From positions 1 to 44,604 of the forward strand of contig CAJUTL010000002.1 of NCBI GenBank assembly GCA_910589395.1: DNA of 44,604 bases, written 5' to 3'. Of the stretch, positions 33,240 through 43,766 are shown one piece after another (position 1 is the first letter of the stretch; each line of letters opens with the position of its first letter). Under the pieces are notes generated by a model. That model was not told where the DNA came from and ran no database searches. It worked only from the letters and a program-made list of their open reading frames with translations. A program made the translations under genes and the position numbers. The DNA is from an uncultured Oscillospiraceae bacterium (GTDB lineage Bacteria > Bacillota_A > Clostridia > Oscillospirales > Acutalibacteraceae).

Positions 33240-33971
33240 TCACATTGCTTTGCTGCGTTCATAGAGATATTCCGGCGCTATATCGATTTCTCCATTATTC
33301 CACACAGGAACGCCATAATCCAGGTACACGCCTTGGAAAACATCGGGATTTTTGAGTGGTGCATAGCAGGGCTTTTCCATCAGCGGCTTGCAGAGCCCCA
33401 GTCGCCAGGTTCCCCGGGGAAGGGAGGCCCGCAGGCTTCCGTCCGGCTCCACGTTCTCTGTAAGGTCCCGCAGCTCTCCCGTGGTCTGTTCCACGGCGGT
33501 AACGCTGAGAAGCGTGTCCTCGGGAAGAGAGGGGGCGTCCTCCACCGCCAGGCCGAAGGGTCCGGAACTCTTGCGGTTGGGGGCCTGCAGAAACGCGCCG
33601 GTATCCAGGCTGATCTCCCCTCCGGCAAGCTCCTGGCCGCGATAGCAGAGCCCCTGACGGCGCAGCTCCAGGGGAGCGTTTTTCATGGCCCCGTTGGCAA
33701 AGCCCGTGGGGAAATGACTGTCGTCCAAGATCCAGACCTTCATGCCCCGCCGCTTGGCTTCGTCCAAAATAATATCCACATCCTGCCGCCACCGGGGGCC
33801 GCGGTAGTCGGGGTGGGGGCGGCTTTCCAGGCACACCGCGCCGATGCCGCAGGAATGAATAGCCCTCATGTAATCCCGCAGAACAGCCTCCTTTTCTCCG
33901 TGAAGCCAGAAAAAGGGCAGAATGTGGTTTTCGGTTTTTTCGCTTAGCAGAGCGTGAACCACAGTATTCAT
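33240..33971 (-). pseudogene. Truncated glycoside hydrolase (N-terminal fragment)
   Basis: The 243-residue frame begins like large glycoside hydrolases of the GH106/rhamnosidase-like or related group: 'NHILPFFWLHGEKEAVLRDY' (about residues 16-35), 'SCGIGAVCLESRPHPDYRGP' (about 40-59), 'DIILDEAKRRGMKVWILDD' and 'HFPTGFANG' (about 66-95). Such enzymes usually run to 900 residues or more, so three quarters are missing. The frame stops exactly where the integrase-like remnant begins, two bases apart, which points to disruption by an integrated element. It is probably inactive; ATG and upstream purines look intact. Confidence 0.65.
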
Positions 33972-34157
33972 AAGCTATTTCTCCTTTTGCGCGCCATGCG
34001 GGCAGACTTTTTTACATTATAGAAGAAATGTCCGAAAAAATCCAGCGCCGCTTGGCCGGTTTTTTCTCAACAGAAAACAAAAAGTTATAAAAGAGAAGGA
34101 AAAGAAAATATTTTGCAATTTTAACTTTAATAACTTGCAAAAACTGGCAAACAAACC

Positions 34158-34186
34158 TTGACAAAAGAATGAAACAGGTGTAATAT
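34158..34186 (+). promoter_or_regulatory. Subtilase promoter P1
   Basis: Perfect TTGACA (34158-34163), 17-bp spacer, TAATAT (34181-34186) in AT-rich surroundings. Confidence 0.6.
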
Positions 34187-34263
34187 ATAACATTGTTCAG
34201 GGGCGCTAGCAAGGTTTTCTCAGTTGTCGATATTCTGGGAGATTTCATTTTTCTTCCTGCATT

Positions 34264-34292
34264 TTGACGTTAAAAATCTCAGGCGTTATACT
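34264..34292 (+). promoter_or_regulatory. Subtilase promoter P2
   Basis: TTGACG (34264-34269), 17-bp spacer, TATACT (34287-34292); five of six matches in both hexamers. It gives a leader of about 100 nt, while P1 gives about 210 nt. Confidence 0.65.
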
Positions 34293-34337
34293 GACAGTAG
34301 AATGGTACCGTTACAGCCCAGCGCTGGAGGTATAAAA

Positions 34338-34460
34338 ATGATTGCCTTGCAGTCATTGAAGTTGGCGTGCTTTGCGCGCGGAAAAAGACAGGAGGAAGTG
34401 CAATGGACAAAAAAGTGTGGAAACGTCTTTTGGCGGTGCTGCTCAGCGCGGCTCTGCTGA
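34338..34460 (+). CDS. Possible leader ORF overlapping the subtilase start
   Basis: A 40-codon frame (MIALQSLKLACFARGKRQEE...) has its own GGAGGTATAAAA ribosome binding site and ends 55 bases inside the subtilase gene in another frame. It is Cys-rich and basic, with no recognisable family. It could couple translation of the two frames or be chance; the good spacing of the ribosome binding site is its only support. Confidence 0.3.
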   Translation: MIALQSLKLACFARGKRQEEVQWTKKCGNVFWRCCSARLC

Positions 34461-37400
34461 TCGGCGCCATGCCTGTGGCTCTTGCGGCAGAAGCCGGGGA
34501 AGACGGCCAGTGGACATGGGAGCAAACAGACAACAGCACGGTAACGGCTGCTTTGAGCCGTCAGTCCGTGGCCGAAAAGGAAGAAGAGCCGCCCTATGCG
34601 GAGGGAGAAACGGTTCGTGTGTCCATCGTGTTGGAGGATAAACCTACCCTGCTGCGGTTCCCCAAGGCGGCGGACGGCGACATCGCCTCCAATACCGCGG
34701 CGAAAACCTAATCGCAGCAAGCTGGAAGCCCAGCAGGACGCTATGGCGAATACCATTTCGCGGGAAGTCCTGCAAGGGAAAAAGCTGGACGTAGTGTGGA
34801 ATTTGACATTGGCGGCGAATATTATTTCCGCCAATGTGGAATACGGCAAGCTGGAAGAGATCAAGGCGCTGGAGGGCGTAAAGGACGTCTTCGTGGAAAC
34901 GCAGTATGAGCCTATGGTGGCCTCTGTGGGCGGCGACGACCCCAACATGCAGGTCTCCAGCGATATGACCGGCACCACCCAGGCCTGGAACAACAAATAT
35001 AAGGGCCAGGGCATGCGTGTGGCCATTATCGATACCGGTCTCAAAACCGAGCATCAGTCCATGAATGCCGCGGCCTTTGACCATGCTTTGGAAGAGGACG
35101 CCACGGCGGACGGAAAAACGGTGGCGGATTATAAGCTGCTGAACCAGGCTGAGATCCAAAGTAAGCTGACCCAGCTGAATGCTTACAAGCGGGACGGCGC
35201 TAAGGTGACCGCCGCTCAGCTGTACCGCACCACAAAGATCCCTTACGGCTATGCCTATGTGGATAAGGACCTCGACATTACCCATGACAATGATACCCAG
35301 GGCGATCACGGGTCTCATGTGGCGGGTATCGCCACGGCCAACCGCTACCTGAAAAAGGCGGACGGCACCTTTGCTTCCGCCATGGACGAGGTACATATGA
35401 CCGGCGACGCGCCGGACGCTCAGGTCCTGGTCATGAAGGTGTTCGGCAACAACGGCGGCGCTTATGATTCCGATTATATGGTGGCCATTGAGGACGCAGT
35501 TGTTTTAGGCTGCGACACCATCAACCTTTCTTTGGGTTCCGGCAACCCCGGTACCGCCGCCTACGGCAACGATGAGTACCAGAAGATCCTGGATTCCTTT
35601 GTGAAATATCAGTCCCTGGTGGTCATTTCCGCCGGCAACTCCGGCACCTGGGCGGAAAGCAGCGAGGTGGGCGCCCTGTACAGCGACGACGCCAGCTTTG
35701 ACATGGTAGGCTCGCCCGGCAGCTACACCAACGCCTTTACCGTTGCCTCGGTGGATAACAACGGTATGATCGGCATGGGCTTTACCTATGGCAGCGGTAC
35801 TTTGGTGATCCCCACCGATACCGTTGGGAATTTTTCCGCTTTGGACGTGAGCGCCGATAAGAGCGGCACGGCCCTTGACTATGTGTACCTGGATAAGATC
35901 GGCGCGGCGGCTGACTATACCAGCGATGTGACAGGAAAGGTGGTATTTGTCAACCGCGGGGATACCTCTTTTGTGGAAAAGGCCACGGTTGCCTTCCAGA
36001 AGGGCGCCGCCGCCTGTATCGTTGTGAATAATCAGCCGGGTACCATCAGCATGGCGCTGGACGATTTCGTAAACGCCGGCGGAACCATGCCCTGCGTTTC
36101 CATCACCCAGGCGGAAGGACAGGCAATTAAGGCCACCGGCGCCACCGGGCAGATCACCGTGCTGGGAAGCTCCAAGGTCATGAACGGCAGCGCTTCTTCT
36201 CCCGATTACACCATGAGCGATTTCAGCTCCTGGGGCGTGCCGGGAGACCTGAGCCTGAAGCCGGAAATTACCGCCCCGGGCGGTAATATCTGGTCCCTGT
36301 ATGGCACAGGGACCGATAATGGCAAGTATCAGCTGATGAGCGGCACCTCCATGGCGGCGCCTCAGATCGCCGGTATCGGCGCGCTGGTCAAGCAGTATAT
36401 CGAAACCCAGGAGCTTTCTCAGGAAGGCCTGACTGACCGGGCGCTGGCCCAGTCTTTGATCATGTCTACGGCCACGCCCCTGAAGGACGGCGCAGGAAAG
36501 TATCAGTCTATTCTGAACCAGGGCGCCGGTATGGTGAATACCGCCGCCGCTACCTCTGCCGATTCTTACGTTCTGGTGGACGGCCAGGAGGATGGCAAGG
36601 TCAAGGTAGAGTGGGGAGACGACCCCGCCAAGGCCGGAAAGTACAGTGTGAAATTTACCATCAACAATATGGATCACAAGGCCCGCAGCTATCAGCTTTC
36701 TGAGCAGCTGTTTACCCAGGCGACCCAAAGCGATGCTTATGGTACCTATTGGCAGCTGGGAACCCAGAATCTGGCTTCTACCGTTACCTGGGTAGTGGAC
36801 CAGACCGGCGGGATCGATTTTAACAACGATGGCGTAACAAATATCGACGATGCCCAGGCCCTGCTGGACTATGTGGTGAAGGGCACGGCGCTGAAGAAGG
36901 ACGAGGATAAGGCCGATGTCAACAACGACGGCACGGTAAACACGGCCGACGTTGCAAAATTCCTGCAGGATATCGCGCTGGCGGCAGATGAGCCTGTCAC
37001 CGTGCCTGCCGACGGCTCTCTCACCGTATACGGCGAGATCACGCTGGACGCTTCCGCGGCTGAGGCCGTTCTGGCAAAGGCCCCCAACGGCTTCTATGTA
37101 GAGGGCTATATCACCGTTGAAGCCCAGCCGGACAGCGAAGGCGCGGTAGGCACCGGCCACAGCATTCCTATGCTTGGCTGGTACGGCAGCTGGAGTGCCC
37201 CTTCCATGTTCGATAAGGGCTCCTATGCGGAATATTACCACGAGACCGGCGAGGAGCGCGCCCCGTATCTCTATACCGGAGTTGATGAAAACGGTTACCC
37301 CATTCCTCAGATCGATGGGAATTACCTCACCGTAAAATATGGAGACGGAAGCGGTGTTTCTCCCTTTATCGGAAACACCTTCCTGAAGGACGACCAGTAT

Positions 37401-40400
37401 CTGGAGGAGCGCAACGCTTTGAACAGCCAAAACGGCGACCAGCTTGATAACTGGAGCTTTGCGCTGATCCGAAACGCCTCCGCTTCCCGGCTGACTATTA
37501 CAGACGCGAACACCGGAGCGGTATATAAGAGCCAGGAGCTGGGAGACGCGGAAGCCGCTTTCTATTACAGCAATGAGAGCACCTGGATGAAAACCAGCCT
37601 CGCGGCGCCTGTTTCCTGGGCCGGTACCGACGCCAAGGGAAAGCCCCTGGCAGAGGATACCGTAGTGGATCTGAGCCTGACCCTTGTTCCCGAATATTAT
37701 GTGGACGGCAATACCGTGCGCTGGGAAGAGCTGGAGGAGGGCGCGAGCCTGACCACCCGGCTTACCATCGATAACACTCCGCCCACTTTGAAAACCGTGG
37801 AGGGCGCGGCCAGCGCCGATAAAAAGCTGACCCTGGAAGCGCAGGATAATCAGTATGTAGCGGCCATCGCTCTGTTTGACGCCAGCGGAAAGAAGCTTTT
37901 AAGCGCGGAAACTCCCAATCAGACGGAAAAGGGAGCGGTTGCTTCCGCCACGTTGGATGTAGATGGGATCGTCGGTAAAAGGTTCAAGGTGCAGGTGTTT
38001 GATTACGCCGGAAATACCGCTACCTTTGATGTAGCCTATACCGGCCTGGATCCTGAGATCCAGGATCCCGATTACATTTTCTATGATGATTTAAGCTCTA
38101 ACTGGTACGGCGTGAAGGGTAGCGATGTGGGCCTTTACGCCAACGGCAGCTTTACCGCCGTGGCGGCGGAATGCGTAAACGGCCGGGTATTCGTGCTGGA
38201 AGACGCCAACGATTACCAAAACAGCATTTACGCTGATTCCGTCAAGCTTTATACCCTGCCTGTGGAGGATATGAACGCTTCTGTGCTGGCCGCCTCTGTT
38301 TCCCTGGAGGGCAATTCCGGCTGGGCCCAGGATATGGCCTACAGCACGGTAGATCACAAGCTCTATGCCCTGATCTATGTACTGGACGGCTCAGAGGAAG
38401 AGCCGCCGCCCCATCTGTTTAAGATCGACCCCATGAGCGGAGCTTACGAAGACCTGGGCAAGCTGGGTCAGAACACCTCTACCTTGGCGATCGACGATGC
38501 CGGGAACTTCTACGGCATTGTCAATGTGGTGAATCCTGATACGCTTGCGGAAACCGGAACACTCTACAAGTATACTCCGGAAACGCTGGAAAACCCTGTG
38601 GAAGTGACAGTTACCGGCCTGATGGCTCCCGGAAGTTTCCAGTATGCCGCCACGGATTGGGTGGACGGAAAGCTGATCTACGGCAGGTTTGATATGAGCG
38701 AGACCTTTGAAGCACCGCTTCAGTCCATCGATGTGGAAGCCGGAACCGTTCAAGAGCTGCATTCTGATTTGGGCAAGCTCTGCCTGAAGGCCCTCTTCTC
38801 CGCAAAGGGAGAAGACGCGGCGCTCGATTTGGATACTCCTGCCTCCGCCGCGGAAGCGGTGATCCTCTCCGCAAGCAGTGCCACCGTCATGAAGGGCTCC
38901 ACTCTGCAGCTCACCGCCGCGGCTACTCCGTGGAACCTTGAAAACCGGGAGGTCACCTGGAAGAGCGGCAATACCCGCGTTGCCACGGTGGACGCCAACG
39001 GTTTGGTGAAGGGTGTTTCCACCGGTACAGTGACCATCACGGCGGCCAGCAAGGCCACGCCCTCTGTAACGGCCACCTGCGAGGTTACTGTAAAGTCTAT
39101 TGAGACTGATCTGAACGCTCTTGTATGGGACGAGGAAGGTAAGATCTGGTGGTCCAAGTTCAACACCGGAAAGCTGCCCGCCTATACCAAAAATAAAGAG
39201 GTGGAAACCAGCCTGCAGCTGGCTGCCGCCGCAAAAGATGGAAAGGGCGGTATGTATGCGGCCTCTTTGGATACAGACACGCTGACCTCTTCTTTCTATA
39301 AAATCAACCCCACCACCATGGAGGCTACGCCCACCGCGGAAACGGGCTGGGGCGGAGGCGCCATGGATCTGGCCTATTCTCCGGCCTATGAGCTCTATGC
39401 CACCGTATACGCCAGCTACGTGATCCTGTGTGATCCCGAGACAGGCGATTATTACGGCTTGGCCCGTGTGAACGACGACAACACGAATTTGTACGGTGTG
39501 GGAATCACCTATTACACCACCGTGCACAATACAAAGTACGATACAGATGTAGATTATTTCCTGGTGGTGGATAACGCCGGAAACCTCTATCTGACCGGAT
39601 TCGGCTATATCCAGGGGATCCCGGAGCTGCAGGAAGGCTTCTATACCTTCGGCGGGCTTGTCGATAATACCGGCTACAGTACCGAAAAGCCCTACTTTAA
39701 CTCCCTGGAGTATACCACTGCTTCCGATGGCAACCCTTATCTGTTCTGGAGCCAGTGGGACGGCGGCGACTATGTAAAGCTGATCGCTATTGACGTGGAC
39801 AGCGATGAGGGCGGCATTTATGAGCTTGGGAGGTTCCCTGCCACCGTGTGGCCCGCGGCGGGCCTGATGAGCGGGTCGATCCCCGGAAACAGAAGCGCGG
39901 CAGGCCGCCTGACAAAGACGCTTGCGGAAGCTGAAGCTGCCGGTACTGAGCCGCTTCAGATCCCTGAGAAGGCAGAGTTGGAAGGTCTTTTGACCGGCGG
40001 GATCGAAAAGACGGCGAAAACTGCCCCGGCGGAAGCCGTGGCCGCGGACGAGCCGAACGCCCCTCAGGGAAGAGCTCCCAGAGCGGGCACAGGCGCGGCC
40101 GCCGGAGCGGCGGCAGTAGACCCGGTCGCCAAGACGGTAACGGTGCCGGTGGAGGTTTCCGCCAGCAGCAACGGCCTCTTTACACTGGAATACGACAGAA
40201 GCGTTCTCACCCTGAGCTCCGCCGAATACAGCGGAACAGCTCTTCACAGCGACGTGAAAGCTGCCGGAAGCTTCAAGGCCGGTTATGCCGACTTTGAGGA
40301 GTTCACCGGCAGGCTGGTAGATTTGACCTTTACCTACAAGGCCAAGCCGGAAGACCAGACCACGGAAGTGACTGTGAAGGTCTTTGAGGATGGCGCCACG

Positions 40401-41069
40401 GTAACCGAGGAGCCCGCCGGAACGCCGGTGGAGATTACGCTTCCCGCGGGTGAGAACACGCCCGTAACTCCCGCGCCCGGCCCCTCGGGCGATAATCCGG
40501 TGCACGACTGCCCCTCTGAGAAATTTACCGATGTAGATACCTCCAGGTGGTATCATGAGGCCATCGACTATGTGGTGGAAAACGGCCTGATGTATGGGGA
40601 GACCACAACGCGCTTCGCGCCGGATACAGGCATTTCCAGAGCCCAGATCGTCACCGTGCTTTACCGCCTGGCCGGTTCTCCCGCGGTAAGCGGCTCCACA
40701 CCCTTTACTGATGTCAAGGCCAATAGCTACTATGCCGACGCTCTGGTGTGGGCCTATCAGAACAAGCTGGCCGCCGGAAATACCGCGACCACCTTCGCGC
40801 CCAATAAGACAGCCACCAGAGAGGAAATGGTATCCTTCTTCGCCAGGTTCGCGAAGCTCAGCGGCCAGACGGTGGAGGCCAAGGGCGATCTTTCCGCCTT
40901 CAAGGACGCGGGCTCTGTCAGCAAATATGCGGTAGAGTCCATGACCTGGGCGGTGGAGAGCGGCCTGATCCACGGCGTATCCGCCGACAGGCTCAGCCCC
41001 AAAACCACCTCTACCCGCGCGGCTGTGGCACAGGTGCTCATGGAGTACTGCCGGAAATTTCCGAGATAG
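34403..41069 (+). CDS. Giant cell-wall-anchored subtilase with dockerin-like, cohesin-like and SLH modules (frameshift)
   Basis: Secreted S8 protease of about 2,221 residues if one base is removed. A signal peptide (about 1-29, ending ALAAEA) starts at ATG 34403 with AGGAGG upstream. That frame stops at 34709-34711; the rest continues in the +1 frame, and dropping one A of TAAT (34709-34712) joins them as ...AAKTYRSKLEAQQ. Order: inhibitor-like part; catalytic Asp210 (IIDTG), His302 (DHGSHVAG), Ser649 (SGTSMAAP) with a PA insert (about 500-585); C5a-peptidase-like Fn3 with two calcium-type repeats (DFNNDGVTNIDD at 805, DVNNDGTVNTAD at 838); propeller-like repeats (about 1190-1470, 1575-1850); Big_2 (about 1485-1563); cohesin-like (about 1905-1995); three SLH (2038-2215) for wall binding. 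Terminator follows. Frame error in the assembly, mutation or phase variation are all possible. Confidence 0.88.
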
Positions 41070-41090
41070 TTTTGCGTAACGCAATAGGAT

Positions 41091-41137
41091 AAAAAGGAAG
41101 CGTCCGACGCTGTAAAGCGCCGGACGCTTCCTTTTTT
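41091..41137 (+). terminator. Terminator of the subtilase gene
   Basis: AAAAAGGAAGCGTCCG pairs with CGGACGCTTCCTTTTT around a loop with inner ACGC..GCG pairing, followed by TTTTTT. Confidence 0.9.
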
Positions 41138-41251
41138 AGTTGTTAGTTGTTAGAGAAGAGAAAGAACAAAGAACTTTGGCTTTTTTGAACAGCCAACAGC
41201 TCGTTTTTGACGCTTTGGAAAATAATCCTGCAAAATTACTTTTTATTTTTG

Positions 41252-41261
41252 GGAATATTCC
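41252..41261. promoter_or_regulatory. GGAATATTCC palindrome upstream of the regulator gene
   Basis: Perfect 10-bp palindrome, 11 bp before the predicted -35 of the MurR/RpiR gene. Autoregulatory operator is only a suggestion. Confidence 0.3.
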
Positions 41262-41271
41262 GGCGTTTCAC

Positions 41272-41300
41272 TTGATTTTTGCAGGAGAAAGGCTTAAAAT
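41272..41300 (+). promoter_or_regulatory. Promoter of the MurR/RpiR regulator
   Basis: TTGATT (41272-41277), 17-bp spacer, TAAAAT (41295-41300), about 55 bp before the start codon. Confidence 0.5.
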
Positions 41301-41355
41301 GAATTATACGAGCAAATCAGGGAAACTGTATGGGTGAAAAGGAGAGGATCGTACC

Positions 41356-42228
41356 ATGAACAGCCAGCTTTCTGAGAGGATCCGGCTGAAAAGCCCGGAA
41401 TTCTCAAAAGGACAGAGGGCGATTGCCAGATATATCGAAGAGCACGCGGACAAGGTCGCTTTTATGACGGCCTCCCGGCTGGGAAAAACCGTGGGGGTCA
41501 GTGAATCCACCGTAGTGCGGTTCGCCACGGAGATCGGGTATTCGGGGTACCCGGCCCTGCAGCAGGCCATGCAGGAGATGATCCGCAGTAAAATGACAAG
41601 CGTACAGCGGCTGGAGATGACCTCGGCCAATATCAGCCCTACCCGGCTTTTGGACGCTGTGCTGGAGCAGGATATCGATATTTTGAAGCGCACCAAGGAA
41701 AATATGGATCAGGAGGCCTTTTACCGGGCGGCGGACGCTCTGACAAAGGCCAGGCGCGTTTATGTGCTGGGCGCGGGCAGCTCCCTGGCCTTAGCTACCT
41801 TTCTGGCCCATTACCTTCGCCTGGTGTTCGGCACGGTGCAGCTGATAGAAGCCGTCAGCGAGGCCAGCATTTTGCAGCAGATCGTCCGGGTGGGAGAAGG
41901 AGACGCCATTATCGCCATCAGCTTTCCCCGGTACTCGAAAAAGGCGGTAAAAGCGCTGCAATACGCTTCCGATAAGGGAGCTGCCACAGTCGCCGTTACA
42001 GACAGTCCCCTGTCCCCCCTGGCCCAGTATGCCGCCCACCTGCTGCTGGCCCGCAGTGATATGGTCTCCTTTGTGGATTCGCTGGTGGGTCCCCTGAGCG
42101 TGCTGAACGCCCTGATCGTTTCCGTTGCCATTCGGAAGAAGGACGAGGTGGCGGATACCCTGCGGCAGATCGAAAGCATTTGGGACGAGTACGGAGTTTA
42201 TGAAAAGGTGGATGAAAAAAGCACTTGA
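41356..42228 (+). CDS. MurR/RpiR-family transcriptional regulator
   Basis: A 290-residue DNA-binding sugar-phosphate sensor. N-terminal HTH_6 domain (about residues 1-77) includes 'FSKGQRAIARYIEEHADKVA' and 'LGKTVGVSESTVVRFATEIG'; the C-terminal SIS domain (about 125-265) has 'VYVLGAGSSLALA' and 'ISFPRYSKKAVKAL', where Ser-rich loops usually bind a phosphosugar. GAGAGG precedes the ATG. The natural target is unclear because the adjacent gene is a flavoprotein; regulators of this family often control amino-sugar or sialic-acid use, and no such operon is next to it here. Confidence 0.92.
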   Translation: MNSQLSERIRLKSPEFSKGQRAIARYIEEHADKVAFMTASRLGKTVGVSESTVVRFATEIGYSGYPALQQAMQEMIRSKMTSVQRLEMTSANISPTRLLDAVLEQDIDILKRTKENMDQEAFYRAADALTKARRVYVLGAGSSLALATFLAHYLRLVFGTVQLIEAVSEASILQQIVRVGEGDAIIAISFPRYSKKAVKALQYASDKGAATVAVTDSPLSPLAQYAAHLLLARSDMVSFVDSLVGPLSVLNALIVSVAIRKKDEVADTLRQIESIWDEYGVYEKVDEKST

Positions 42229-43463
42229 ACCGGGAAAATTCGTTTGACGCCATCGTGGCAGGCGGCGGGCCCGCCGGGCTGATGGCGGCCGGAATCGCGG
42301 CGGCCCGGGGCCGCCGGGTGGCCCTGCTGGAAAAGAACCGGCAGCTGGGAAGAAAGCTGCGGATTACCGGAAAGGGACGCTGCAATGTGACAAATCACTG
42401 CTCGGTAGAGGAGGCCGTGGCGGCCGCGCCCAGAGGGGGAAAATTCCTGTACGGCGCGTTTTCTGCCTTTCCCCCGGAAGCAGTGATGTCCTTTTTTGAA
42501 GACCTGGGGGTTCCGCTGAAAACCGAGCGGGGCCGCCGGGTGTTTCCCGTGTCCGACAAGGCGGAGGATATCGCGGAGGCCTTAGAGCGGTTTATTTTGC
42601 AGGCAGGAGTCCAGGTGATCCGGGAGCCAGTTTCCGCCGTGCTGACGGAAGGCGGCGCCGTGTGGGGCGTGCGCACCCCCGCCGGAGAATACCGGGCCTC
42701 CTCTGTGCTGCTGGCCTGCGGCGGGGCTTCCTATCCCGGCACGGGCTCCAATGGAGACGGCAGCCGCTTGGCGGTGGCCCTGGGCCACACCGTAAAGCCG
42801 TTAGTGCCGTCCCTTGTTCCCCTGGTGGAGCAGGGCGGGTACTGCCCCCGGCTGATGGGCCTTTCCCTGCGCAACTGCGGGCTGAAGGTGACGGAGCGGG
42901 GGAAGAAAAAGCCGGTTTATGTGGATTTCGGCGAGCTGCTGTTTACCCATTTCGGCCTTTCCGGCCCCACGGTGCTCAGCGCCTCCGCCCATATGCACCC
43001 CATGGAGCCGGGAAGCTATACGGTGCATATCGACCTGAAGCCGGCGCTGGATCACCAAAAGCTGGACGCCCGCCTGCTGCGGGATCTGGAAAAAAACCAA
43101 AACCGCATGTTCCTTCATTCCTTGGAAGAGCTTCTGCCCCAAAAGCTGATTCCCGTGGTGGTGGAGCGCTCCGGCATTCCGGGAGAAACCCGGTGCCACT
43201 CCGTTACCCGGGAACAGCGAAGGGAGCTTGCCGGGCTTTTGAAGGATTTTACCATAGAGATCCGGGGCTTTCGCCCCTTGCAGGAGGCCATCGTCACCTG
43301 CGGCGGCGTAAGCCTGAAGGAGATCGACCCCCGCACCATGGGCTCCAAGCTGGTTCCCGGCCTTTTCTTCGCGGGGGAGATCATGGATTGCGACGCCTAC
43401 ACCGGCGGCTATAACCTGCAAATCGCCTTTTCCACCGGGCATTTGGCGGGCAGCTTTCTGTAA
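42225..43463 (+). CDS. FAD-dependent oxidoreductase, HI0933/YhiN family
   Basis: A 412-residue flavoprotein. The N-terminal dinucleotide fold is 'FDAIVAGGGPAGLMAAGIAA' (about residues 7-26), then 'LEKNRQLGRKLRITGKGRCNVTN' in part (about 35-57), which is diagnostic of the family, and 'LLACGGASYPGTGSNGDG' (about 157-174). The C-terminal 'GLFFAGEIMDCDAYTGGYNL' is the usual FAD-contact motif. The start is TTG inside the stop of the regulator (TTGA overlap), with AAAGGTGG about 13 bases upstream, so its translation should depend on the upstream gene. Reaction unknown for the family. Confidence 0.92.
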   Translation: MNRENSFDAIVAGGGPAGLMAAGIAAARGRRVALLEKNRQLGRKLRITGKGRCNVTNHCSVEEAVAAAPRGGKFLYGAFSAFPPEAVMSFFEDLGVPLKTERGRRVFPVSDKAEDIAEALERFILQAGVQVIREPVSAVLTEGGAVWGVRTPAGEYRASSVLLACGGASYPGTGSNGDGSRLAVALGHTVKPLVPSLVPLVEQGGYCPRLMGLSLRNCGLKVTERGKKKPVYVDFGELLFTHFGLSGPTVLSASAHMHPMEPGSYTVHIDLKPALDHQKLDARLLRDLEKNQNRMFLHSLEELLPQKLIPVVVERSGIPGETRCHSVTREQRRELAGLLKDFTIEIRGFRPLQEAIVTCGGVSLKEIDPRTMGSKLVPGLFFAGEIMDCDAYTGGYNLQIAFSTGHLAGSFL

Positions 43464-43472
43464 ACGTTGTTT

Positions 43473-43748
43473 TCAGGGAGACAAGGAAATTCCCTGCCCG
43501 GCGGCGGAAAAAGCGCAGGCATTGTTGATCCACAGGGCAAGGTTCGAAACGTCCCGGCCTATCCAGGAAACCTCATCATAAAGATCGGAAATAGCCTGCT
43601 TCACCGTCTCCTCAGAATACCGCTCGGAAAGGCTCCCCTCTTCCCAGGCCCTTTCCAGGCTTTCCAGCTTTAAGAGTGTGGATTCAAAAAGAAGCACGTT
43701 GGAACGAAAGTCCCGCAAAAGCTCAGTAAATCGTTTTTGATCTTTCAT
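43473..43748 (-). CDS. Small coiled-coil protein, unknown
   Basis: Not recognised. The 91-residue acidic protein (MKDQKRFTELLRDFRSNVLL...) is nearly all helix-forming, with heptad-like Leu/Glu patterning around residues 5-35 and 45-75, and a short non-helical C-terminus (AFSAAGQGISLSP). The ATG at 43748 has GAGGTG six bases before it; a GTG three codons upstream overlaps that site. Divergent from the XRE regulator, with its -35 inside the shared palindrome. Possible roles: antitoxin or toxin of a small system, or a cell-cycle/phage relic. No family claim. Confidence 0.75.
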   Translation of the reverse strand: MKDQKRFTELLRDFRSNVLLFESTLLKLESLERAWEEGSLSERYSEETVKQAISDLYDEVSWIGRDVSNLALWINNACAFSAAGQGISLSP

Positions 43749-43766
43749 GTTTATCACCTCGGGTAC

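Larger units (their letters stand above)
33972..34402. other. Divergent gap upstream of the subtilase gene
   Basis: About 430 bp, AT-rich in its first half. It contains two good promoters facing the subtilase (34158-34186 and 34264-34292), a short leader ORF (34338-34460) and, on the minus side, no promoter that I can name for the hydrolase fragment. Confidence 0.6.

Noticed and set aside
34193..34402. Riboswitch in the subtilase leader
   Set aside because: I could not match the sequence to any riboswitch consensus that I know, including the c-di-GMP classes.
35505..41084. Very long antisense frames (641 and 897 codons) opposite the subtilase gene
   Set aside because: They arise from GC-biased codon use on the other strand, have no start-site signals and no family-like sequence, while the plus strand shows clear catalytic motifs.
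41299..41337. 12-codon leader peptide before the MurR/RpiR gene
   Set aside because: Its ATG overlaps the -10 of the predicted promoter, so it would not be in the transcript.
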